In this document: in pieces, positions 42,701 through 54,700 of the stretch
How the letters are laid out: each line of letters opens with the position of its first letter
How positions within the stretch are numbered: position 1 is the first letter of the stretch
Origin: Lineus longissimus
Lineage: Eukaryota > Nemertea > Pilidiophora > Heteronemertea > Lineidae
NCBI RefSeq assembly: GCF_910592395.1
Contig: NC_088308.1
Location: forward strand, 11,053,001 to 11,117,000
Length of the DNA: 64,000 nucleotides
Direction: 5' to 3'
The notes under the pieces: generated by a model
Databases searched by the model: none
What the model saw: the letters and a program-made list of their open reading frames with translations, nothing else
What the model was told of the DNA's origin: nothing
Program-made: the position numbers and the translations under genes

Positions 42701-45700
42701 ATGGCACGGACCATCTTTGATTCAACTGGTGAAAGTGTATCTTCTTTTACAGGCCTGCCACAACAACCCTCCACTTCGCGACGAAGTCTACTGCCAGTTA
42801 TGTAAGCAAAGCACCAGTAACAAGAGCACCAAAGCAGACAGCTCAGTCAAGGGATGGCGTCTGTTCACGATTGTTGCGGCCTACTTTGACACCAGCGAGA
42901 TCCTCCGACCTTACATCCTCAAGTTCCTTCAGCAAGCAGCTTTTGACACCAACAGGGTCAATCATGGTTTGTAATACTTACATGCTTTCTTTTATGGATG
43001 TGAAGGGTTGAATTTTTGCATCTCGGTCTCAGCAGACAGTTTGATCCTTCACAGGAAAGATGATATCTTTAAAAAAAGGTTTTCTTATTTTGTTAATATT
43101 TTGTTGCAGCGGTCAGATTTCTCAGAGAGTGAGTAGCCAGACTATCCAAAGAGGTTTTCCTTCGGCATGTTCAAAGACAAACTTCTCAACGTACTTCAGT
43201 CGAAATATCAATGCTTTGAATAAATCTCATTAAACGATTTCTTTTTCCATTCAAAGAAGATGATGTTTGACACTTCAACACTGGACATGAAGGGCTTTTA
43301 TGTGCAGTAAGGTGGCTTTAGTTGAGGTGTCCAACTCGCAATCTGTGGATTTTGGATTGGACCCCTCCCCCCGGCCTTTGAGCTGCTTTGTCATTCACAG
43401 GTTCAAATGAGCACTGTATGACATGCAGCTCCTTAAAGCCATTGATGCTTAAGAGGCCTACTTGTATAGTATATTGAAGGACTGTATGTGACTTTTTTTT
43501 CTCAATTCCAGCGATTGCTTCAGTTGCATTACAAAACTTTAGGAAGACACTGAAATATGGTGGTAGGAAAAATGTGCCAAGTTGGACAGAACTTGAGGCT
43601 CTTTCGGTGAGTATAGTGTTAATTCCATATGAAATTATCAAAAGGTTTTTCATTTCTTGCATTTTCAAGAAAATTTTGTGGGGAGGGGAATTTATATGTT
43701 ATTTTATGAATTATTGGAATTGATGTCATATTGCAGTATATGATGTTATCCCTGTTGTCAATCGCTAAGGCACGGTATAGCAGTATTATGGCTTCTGGTA
43801 TTTTAGTGACATCCGCTGAATATATTGTCGGGAACAAAAACAGTATTTGATATCAGTCCTATCGTTTTTATCAAAGACATATCTCTAGAGAAACGGAAGT
43901 TTTCAAAGTGCTTCATGACAGAACTACGGGAAAGAAATAAAAAATATTTGAACAGCAGGGACTGGCTGGATTCGATTGTTGTGGCCAGGAGCAGGAATAT
44001 TTGATGGCTGACACTTTCTTTGATTGTTCATTTCAGAAAGGGCGGTTGACCAAGCGGCAGATGTTCCTCCTCCCTGGTGGTCTGCCCCTGATGTTGAATC
44101 TCAAGTCGTGTTCTGTGGCCGAGGATGTAATAGAGGAAATCTGTAACCACCTCAACATCACCAACCCCCTCGAGAGGAATGAGTACACACTCTACTATGT
44201 TGTGGAAAAAGGTGGGCCCCGTTTAATCTCTCTAACTGCCAGATAGAATTAAGTTAAAGGCCTACACTGGTCGTTAAAAATTGGAAATTTGTAATTGATT
44301 TTGAAAATATCCAATTGTGTAAGTACATACTAAATAAGAATATCAGTATTAATGTTTTGTAGACAGATATACAGCTACTATAAATAACAAGTTTCAGCAA
44401 ATTTGTATAGTGACTGCACGACGGCAATGTGGAAACTGCATTTCTATTTTCCTGGCCCACCAGTATAAATTACCAGTGGCGTAGCCCTTTAAAAGAAACC
44501 TGTCAAGAAGTGCTGGTGAAAATGGACGACAGTTGGAAAAACCTTTGTTGATTAATTTTAGCCGTCTAAGTGACCATGCAGTACCCCACGTGTACAATCC
44601 TCATCACAAATGACATCCCGTAAATCAGGTCAATGGCACATCATTGACGCATCGCGCGTAGATCGAGCGTAATATATGCGGAATATGGAGAGGTAATCAC
44701 GTCACTGGCGCACAACTAGGCGTGCAACTTGCAGATGACAATTGGGCTAACATTTCATAACAACATGGACTACAGGGCAATAAATTAAGATAATCCCCAA
44801 ACTGATCATTATTGTTACCACGTGTATGGTCAACTTGTCCAAATGAGATTTACTATGATTGGATCCCTTTAAAAAGTTAAAGTTCGCCTTAAATAGTGCT
44901 TTCTAATAACAGATCCTTGTTTTACGTGCATTGTCAACCGAAAATCTATCAAGGGATGTTAAGGAGCTGCTGCTATTTGCTTATTTAATCCACCAACATG
45001 AAAGGACTCAGTGACTCTCAATGGATTTGAAGTGTATTGGGACGAGGTTATAGGTATCACAAACCAGGTGACTAATTAGTCCAGTAAATTTAGACCAAAA
45101 GGAGCTGGTGTGCATAATCGATAGATCCAGTCCAGTTCTGTGATCAACCTCTTTTGCAGGGCTCAATGGATTTGAACCCAAAGTGTTTTGGAACCTGACT
45201 ACACCACATTGCCCCCTACTGTTCCTATCTCTCTTTTCCCGAAAACTTAATTTATTTTCAGTCACTGAGTCTGGCCCCAAATATTGCAAGCCATCATTCT
45301 GTAGAAAACACAAATATGATAGCAAACCAATTGTTTGTCAGGATTTAGGACTTAGAACAGCACTGGTCTGTCAGTGTACTCTTGAGAGCTGTTTTTTCGT
45401 GCAGTTGTTTTTCATAGATTAAAACACTCTTTGCTGTTTTTTCAGAACAATTCCACGCACCGCTCAAACCTACAGAATACATATTTGATGTGACAACTGA
45501 GCTGTCAAATCAAAAGAAGGATTTCCATCTACTGTTCCAGAGGACAACGTGGTTCTTTGACATCAAGTTTGAGTATGGTGAAATGTTCATTGATGTAATC
45601 TACCATCAGGTAACTAAGTTGTATACTTTACTTGTTTCATTCACATTTTCAGTAAAGACTGCTAGTGAAATTGCTTTCCAAGTCTTGTGACACAGATATC

Positions 45701-48700
45701 ATTGTGTTACCATTAGAGGTTAAGCATTTTGTTTAGACAGCTTAAGGGGGCTTTAAACACTTTAAGGCTTGCGCTGTTCATTAAAAAAAATTGGATTTTG
45801 TCATTGAATTGTAAAAATTCATTGTAAAATTAGATCCTCACTCTGAAAACTAAAGGACAATAAAATACTGATGCCCGAGTGCTGTAAACTGACTGTTTCA
45901 TGAGTGTTGTATTTTGGCTATTTGAGTTTCACATGATATTGATGTATTACTTTCCAGAGCTTACCCAGCTATCTCAATGGAAACTTGATTGTTTGTAAGG
46001 GATCCTCACTCTCAAATCAACAAACAGTAAGTGGGCTACATACATGTATATTTAGTGGCTTATAGTGCCTTATTTTGAAATATGTAAATATATATTTGTT
46101 TGAAATATTTTGTCGAGAGGATGGTCTTGGATGCAGAAGAAAATGTGCAGTAACATTCTAACTTATGTGAAGGCATGTATGGGTCCGTTACCATATACAA
46201 ATGAAGAATCTGTAGGTGCCAGTCATGCATGCTCTCCTTGAGGGGCAATTATGTGATTCATGAGTGGCGTTGACAATATGCTTCATTACTTTACCATGAA
46301 AGTGGCTATCACCAACGTTTTGACCAACAATCGTTTAACAAAGTACTCACAGTACATGTGTTTGATATATTTTGTTAAGGGATAGTCTAGGATGCACAGG
46401 AAAATGTGCACTAACATTCTACCTTCTGTGAAGGCGTACACTTTGAGATGTATCCCTTTCACAGCATGCCGGTCTTTCATGCTCTTCTCAGTCCCTTGAA
46501 GGAGCATATTTTATACTGCCACTCAATCTTCTCCATTGGTGTATCAGTTGGCAATTAAATTTTTGTAAATTCTTTGCTGAGTGTGTTACTCAGCAAAGAA
46601 TTTACAAAAATGTTTAGCTTTTATTGAGAAAAATATAACTTTAAGCTGTGTATGTACGTAGCTTAAAATTATATTTTCCTCAGTAAAAGCTAATCCTCCT
46701 GTGAGGTGTCTTGCACATTATAGTTATAACTGAACATTTTTTTAAAATGTAATGGCAAATGTTTTGGTATTTATACCCGATTTTAACTTGTTTGTTTTTC
46801 AGATTGAGATAGCCAAGCTCGCTGCCTTACAACATAAGGCCAAGGACAATGTCAATATGCCAACAATGTAAGTGTTCTTAAATCATGTCAGTCAGTTTGA
46901 CATCTGTCTGTCTTGTTTCACTTTGGCTTTACCTTGCTTGAAATCAGACTGAACATGTACTGTAAACAACTTTATTTTTGCATCCATTCAAACAAATTTT
47001 GTTTCCAGTTATTTCTGCAAATGGATACAGTTACCAATGATAAAACCATGATGTGAAACATTTTTTTGCCCCTAAACTTTTACAATTTTACCCCCTCGCA
47101 AAAATATTATTAGGTGAGCAAAAATAAAGAGGTTTACAGTTGTCACTTGCTTTTTGCTGAGCTAGTCAACCTAAAGGGAGCATAACTCACCTCTGGTAAG
47201 CTAGGGTTTGGAACAAATTTTCAGTTTTGAGTTTAAAGTGTTGTCATACGCCCTTTGCCAGATACACCAGTACCACCTAGGGTCGGCCCAACAAACTACC
47301 TTCACAATAGGTTTTTACGGTCAATGACGCCAGACTATTCCTCTCGAGCCATTGTCTGACGTCTTTTACCGTGAAGATCTATTGTAAAGATGGTTTGTTG
47401 GGCTGACCCTAGGTGGTACCAGTGTATCTGCAAAGGGCCTATTGTGAACCTGTGAGAGGTTTCAGTTCATGTGGTGATAGTTGGCTACACGCTGTGCTTG
47501 AATGTACACAATCTACATTGTATTACAGGACCGCTCATTTAATGAAGACAAAAGGAATCGTTGGTCCCAATTATAGTTTATGTAACATTTATTCAGCCAT
47601 GAAAATTTCATGCCTTTGTCCTCAGAAGAAAGGGTTTAAATCACCCGAGAAAACTTGTACAGAGTAAAAATTGGTGCTGTAATGAAGTCCTGTAACGTCA
47701 AAAACTGGTGTAGCACCACCTGAGTTCTATGCAAAATCAAATACTCCTTGAGACAATTCAGTTTTTTCTTTATGCTCCCTTTAGTCATTGCCTTTACACA
47801 TACTCCAGGCCTAAAATTAATTAAGAGTGAGCCTTTGGAGAAAAGCTCCCTGATGCTGTAATTCTTATGTGAAATGATGGTACCAAAGCTGAGAAAGCTG
47901 ACCTAATGTTACCAAAATTGCATGACTGTGTTTGGTGATATCATTCAAATCATCATATTCATTAAGTTATATGATAACAAGATTTCTGAAAATGTGTACA
48001 TAACATGTTAGATATGATATTTTCTTATTCATAGGCGACACATGAGTGTTATGACCAGGTACATTTTAGCATTGGTTGCAGTGATATTTAAGTTTGACAT
48101 TTTATAATGCACATTTGATTTATAACCCCAGTGCAAAAAGCCCAGAACAAATTTTTCTAAATATGGTTTCATTGACTTTTTCCCTCACAGACTTTTATTC
48201 CCCTTTCCAAAATTCAAGTTTAATTTACGAAAAATTTTCAAGTTTCATTTAAAAAATTTAGTCAGCACTACATTGTAAATCTATAGCAGAGGGGGTGGTC
48301 TTTGTCAGTTCAGCGGGATTGCCTAAATCTGACTATTTGCCGGGATTCAGGATGGAGTTTAAAATTATAGGCACATTTTAAGAAGAGTTCATCAGCAAGT
48401 GCATTTTAGCGTGATTCTGGATTTGGTCAAAATTGTTTTTGGGGAACTACATATTGCCATAAAAGGAGGACAGGACTGGTTCCCCCTTTTTCCTCCTCAT
48501 CATGCTCATGGTACGTGGGATATCACCATGCTATTCGTGCTCATACAATGTTTCACGCCTTGCCCAACACTGATGAATAATATATTGAGAAACACACTTC
48601 TGCTGAAATGCAGCTGGGGAACTCAGGATGTTCAGTGGACAATTATAGAGCATATTTTAAGTCACCAATGCACTTTATACCTGCATGCATTCTTAGTTGC

Positions 48701-51700
48701 ACCTCACCAAGTCCTATTGTTCCCTTTTAAATATAACAGCAAAAGCACATTCCTTCAATTTAATGTGTTTTTGATGATAGGGATAACAGTTGGATTTTTT
48801 ATGTAAAAGAAGAACTATGATCATGACCCAAGAAGCTAGCTTACTTTCAAATCAGCCATTGGCAGAGAATGACCAATGCATCCAATTTACTGGGGCCGAT
48901 TGGTGTAAGATATTGAGTTGAGAGCTGAGTGTCAACTACAAAATTATAAGCTGTGTAAATAATATGGGCCGATTGTCAATTGATGTATTTGGGAGAAGAT
49001 GCTAATGCATACCATGTGAACAAAAACGAATGATCAGTTGCTGCTGTTTTATAAAGTGCAAGTTTAGGGGAAGTGGAAGCGCGTCAGGCTTATGATGAAG
49101 GCGTCCTGGGTTTAACTGCTCTTTGAACCCCAGAATTCTTCCTGTGGAGACTTGGATGATGATGATAATCCTAAAGCGCTTTAGGCAAGGTATTCAACCA
49201 TGGGAATGTGCTATAAAAATGTTTTATTATAACACCGGCTGTTATTAAATCCAAACCGTTGTTGGACTATGAATGTTTGAGACAAAAATGACAGAGCAGG
49301 AATTGTTTGGGGAAGATATAGGTTTGATTGAACCGTGCTTCACATTTTGTCCCCTTTTGTGTGTTTTCTAATTCCGGCACAATTTCTGTGCAATATTGAG
49401 TGCTTATAACACTAGTCACCCTTGCTGTGCTTTTGCTTCATCTACTGTTTGCTCTTTCGAAACCTCCCAGGCGTGACACAGGATCTAATTCAAGTGCATC
49501 CCAGTTGTATAATGTCAGCTCTATGGCTGATTTTGAAATAACCCCAATTGACAGGTAATATAGCTTTGTGGCTCATCCACCAGTATTGCTGCTTTAACTC
49601 CCTACTAAAAAATTAACCCTTGGCTAAGGCACTGTAAGGAATTTGTAGTTGTAGTTGTAATTGTAGGGTAAATGAGGGAGTGTATCTTGCCCAGGCCAAA
49701 TTACCCCCTCATTTACCCTACAATACCTTATAGTACCTTAGCCAAGAGTAAATCTTTTTTAGTAGGGCTTTAACATGAGTTGAGTGTGTTTCTAACATTT
49801 CTAACAAATACTCATATTCATTTCCATACTAACTCTTTCCGGTTTTTAGTAAAGGAGTAGGGGGATGCTATGTATGTAAAGTCTTGCTCCTGGCACGGTA
49901 AACAATTTGCGCCCCCTGAGTGCATTCGGCTTAGGCTTTACATCACCCTGATAGCATGGTGCTTCGTCATTGCTGTTGGGTCAAAGTCTCCGGGTAATCA
50001 GGAACAAGTCAATGACGTAATCACATCGTCCCTCACCCCAGCACAGGGTGTTGTCAAAGTGCATAAAAGTTATTGCTCTGCGGCTCATCCTTGACTATGG
50101 AGTTTCTGTTTTGGTCACAGAAGGACCAAGCCTGAAAAATATGAAAGTTTGCACCCTAACTTTTGGTTTGTTCCATTATTTATATCACTAGTAGATCTCA
50201 TGAAGATACGCACCAGAATACACGGGTGTGTAATTCGACCTATTTTGCAAGGTTCATTCTGACATCATGCATATACTCTGCAAATATACTTGCTCAATTT
50301 TGCCGTACCCTTTGATGGACCTGTGCCGTGCTGGTTAACTCGAACTGCACAAGTGCTCTTTCTACTTGTGGATGAAATTGGACCACACTATTTCGGTAGC
50401 ATTTTTACTATGTTTGCTGTACCCTTCAAACAGTTATTATACTTTTCACTTCTCAAAAAAAGCTCAACAATAACATTTTCAATTTCTCTACCTGTGGTAT
50501 CATGTTGTCTTGTTAAAGCTCAGGTGTCCCTATCTCAGAGCGTTCTTCAAAAGATTTACCCTCGGTCTCTGTTCAGGGATATGATGAATGTTGTAACTGA
50601 AATAACTGCTATAATACTGCTTTGAGGACTTAGCAGCACAGTTGGCAGGATTCAGCAGCACAGTTGGCAGGAGTTTGAACAAAATCCAGATTTATATCTG
50701 GTTATGACTGTGCACGAATTATACCTTTACTGCTTGGTTACCTCATCAATGTGCATGTGTATATAACCAGATAAAAAATATGGAAATTCTCTGCCTCCGT
50801 GGTGTTGATTGAATGTCCTCATGGAGTATTGGTGGTGGATCTGATGTGGAGCTAAATATAAAGTTGTATAAGATCCGTTTGCTTCCAGCAATCACAGGTT
50901 AATAAGTAATCGAACATGAGTCATCCAGCAAGATTGTCAGGTGGCGAAAAAGAAATCGCAACAAATGTAAAATGAAAACCGCGACTCCATTCTCATGAAT
51001 AAATGAATAGTGCAGGTGCTAAAAATTGCTTTGTGGTGAATCAGCATTAGAAGAACCCATAAAACAAAATTTGTCCAAATCCATGTGTCTAATATGGCTG
51101 CTTGAGGTGGGGTCACCGAAAATAGCCTACTTGATGCTTTGGGTTGGCTACCTCACTGTGAGTTACCCAAAACTTGGAAGTACAAACTTCTTTCTTGATC
51201 AGACAAAGATGTCTGATGGCAATCTGTATGTATGATCCAAAAATCATCAAGCTGCATGATTATCACCTGCCCCCTCCCCTTTCAACTTTTGGATTGACAA
51301 TGACCACATATGTGTGTTGAGAACATCAATTTCTTCTATTATATCCTGGTGTCATTTTAGGCTCATCTTCTGTGCGACATGTGACTCGTTTTGTCGTGGT
51401 GGGTCACATATGATCGTTAGTTTTGTGTCACAAGCCAATGTGGGGTGCTAGCTTATACGTCCAGCAGCAGACAAGCACAAAAGCCCTCCTATATATGCTA
51501 GGACCACACTTCAAATCCTTTTAGTCCCAGTGTTGTTGAACAGCTCTGCTGGAGGTTGGATTTTCATTTTCTCAATCATTTTGCAGGCAAGAAGTGCAGG
51601 ATCTTCTCCCACGGGGCATAGATAAAATCACCGAACTCTCATCCCAGGCATGGGTCAACGCTGTTCATGAGAGACTCAAAGAAATCAACCAGATGACGCC

Positions 51701-54700
51701 AGTGGAATGCAAGGTTATGTTCTTGGGTGAGTGTCCGTATTTCATAGCATTTTTAGCCTCTTGCCGCTTTGTTTTACACACAAACCCTCCTGAACTAGCC
51801 TAGCTTTCACCCACCCATCCGAGACTGACTACCTGGACTCTCCTTGGACTAGGACAAGGCCTCTATCTCAGAAATTGGAAATGGTCCCTTTTTGTAGGCC
51901 TTAATTAGAGGGGCACCCAGTTGCTTTCAATTCCAAAAAATAGTAATATCATGGTTATGATGAATAGGCCAGCAGAATGATCATTAAGGTGACTAGAATA
52001 GACACCTGTTTCAACAGTTGTTCTGGCTTATCGGTACAGTACAATGTTAATTAAACTTCTCGTCCGATTTCCGAGAGGAGATATATGTGACCCGCAAAGG
52101 AGAAAGGTACATTGTATATGAGGGCATAATAAACACACCCCGTGACAAGAGGAAAGGTATTGTTAGAAAGCATGGATCTCACCACAGTTCAGTAGATCTG
52201 ATTCACCACTTGGCCACCAAGGGTCCAAATTCAAAAACCTTAATAATGCGATTATTACTTAACTACTTGCCCGATTGCCACCAATCTGATATCATGGGTA
52301 CATCTAACCACCGTATGGTATATGTCAGATGGTTTTTACCCCTCAGCCCATAAAGGCTAGAGGGGTATTGTCGAGGCGTTCGCCGTCTGTCTGAGGGTCT
52401 GTCCGTCTGTCCGTTGATCTCGTTTCCGGAGCATATATCCGTAACCATAAATGCTGGGCATTTCATCTCTGGGTGGTTTGAAGGTCTTATGGTACCATTG
52501 TGCCTCTTGGTAGTTTTGACGGTTTTCGACCTACACTTGGCCCAAGGGGGGCGCTTCATGCAAAAAACTACTTTTGGCTATATCTCATGAATTATGCTAG
52601 CTAGAATCATGATATTTTTACTGAGGACAGTACTCATGAGACTACATCACATAATACCCAGGTTTTTCATTTAACCTACTTTTCAAGGTCACAGGGGTCA
52701 AGTAGCGTAAATTGACCATCAGTGGTTTCCGGAACATATATCTGTAACCATAAATGCTGGGCATTTCATCTCTGGGTGGTTTGAAGGTCTTATGGTACCA
52801 TTGTGCCTTTTGGCAGTTTTGACGGTTTTCGACCTACACTTGGCCCCAGGGGGCGCTTTATGCGAAAAACTATTTTTGGCTATATCTCATGAATTATGCT
52901 AGCTAGAATCATGATATTTTTACTGAGGACAGTACTGGGTGGTTTGAAGGTCTTATGGTACCATTGTGCCTTTTGGTAGTTTTGACGGTTTTCGACCTAC
53001 ACTTGGCCCCAGGGGGGCGCTTCATGCAAAAAACTACTTTTGGCTATATCTCATGAATTATGCTAGCTAGAATCATGATATTTTTACTGAGGACAGTACT
53101 CATGAGACTACATCACATAATACCCAGGTTTTTCATTTGACCTACTTTTCAAGGTCACAGGGGTCAAGTAGTGTAAATTGACCATCAGTGGTTTCCGGAA
53201 CATATATCCGTAACCATAAATGCTGGGCATTTCATCTCTGGGTGGTTTGAAGGTCTTATGGTACCATTGTGCCTTTTGGCAGTTTTGACGGTTTTCGACC
53301 TACACTTGGCCCCAGGGGGCGCTTCATGCCAAAAACCTACTTTTGGCTATATCTCATGAATTATGCTAGCTAGAATCATGATATTTTTACTGAGGACAGT
53401 ACTCATGAGACTACATCACATAATACCCGGATTTTTGATTTGACCTACTTTTCAAGGTCACAGCGGTCAAATAGCGTAAATTGACCATCAGTGGTTTCCG
53501 GAGCATATATCCGTAACCATAAATGCTAGGCATTTCATCTCTGGGTGGTTTGAAGGTCTTATGGTACCATTGTGCCTTTTGGCAGTTTCGACGGTTTTCG
53601 ACCTACACTTGGCCCCAGGGGGCGCTTCATGCGAAAAACTACTTTTGGCTATATCTCAGGAATTATGCTAGCTAAAATCATGATTTTTTTACTGAGGACA
53701 GACAGCACTCATAACACTACATGCACTTATTCCCGGGTTGGCCCTTAAGCCCACTTCACCATTCTCCTCCCCTCGACCTTCATCAGCTGAGGGGTTATGC
53801 TCGCTTTGCGAAGCTATTTTTATTTTATTTGACCTACTTTTCAAGGTCACAGAGGTTAAATGGCATAAAATTTCCATTTGGCTATATTTGACCCATCACA
53901 GCAAAAGCAGACGCATGTTGCTCTGAGCTTGGCAGGTTGAGACGGACTGTTTGTTCATTTCTCTGTTGTCTGCCTTTTGTGAAATATGAGCACGTCAATT
54001 TCTTCCATTATCTCCTGGTGTCATTTAGGCTCATCTTCTGTGCGACATGTACCTGGTTTTGCTGTGACGGGTCACATATACTGTAGAATGTTTCTTAACC
54101 AGTACAAATTATCCACTAAATATATAGATGGTGAACACAATAGCCCCTGGCTGTTCCATTGTTATTATCATCCTTGTTTAACACTTATTAATGTGATTTT
54201 GCGTCTAGTTCGGTGGGGTATAGTCAGTCAATATCTTGAACGTCGTCTCATTTCTTTCAGAAATGTTGATAACTTGGCCATTATTTGGATCAAAGTTCTT
54301 CAGGATTAAGGTAAGTCTCGTATATATTCGATGTCGTCTTGTGGCTCAGACTCAAAGATGGTGCCCAAGATACTTAATGGATATTTCAAAACTAGGTACT
54401 AGGTACCAAGTATTAGAAGGAACGACTTAAGCATTTATGATGTATGCATGTTAGTGGATAAACCATGATTTTAAACACAATGATATCATGCGATAAGATT
54501 CAGTTCAACATTAATACCGAATACTGTGATAATTTGTTAATACATGCCCATGTTTGTTTTCAGAGCATTGCAGATCCACGAATAAAGGGTAGCTGCTTGA
54601 TGGCTATCAATGTGCGTGGTGTCATGTTGTTAGATGAGACGTCTCATGTGAGTAGGAAAGAATATTGTCAATTGAAACAGTCATACGTGTACATTTTAAA

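Larger units (their letters stand above)
52190..54150. mobile_element. Half-site repeat block 3 (family B), split by two insertions
   Basis: Fragments at 52190-52337, 53820-53885 and 54079-54150 read continuously as family B (cttggccaccaagggtccaa; ttttcaaggtcacagaggtt; ggtgaacacaatagcccctg). Between them sit the 305-bp-unit element and MITE family C copy 5. Confidence 0.6.
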
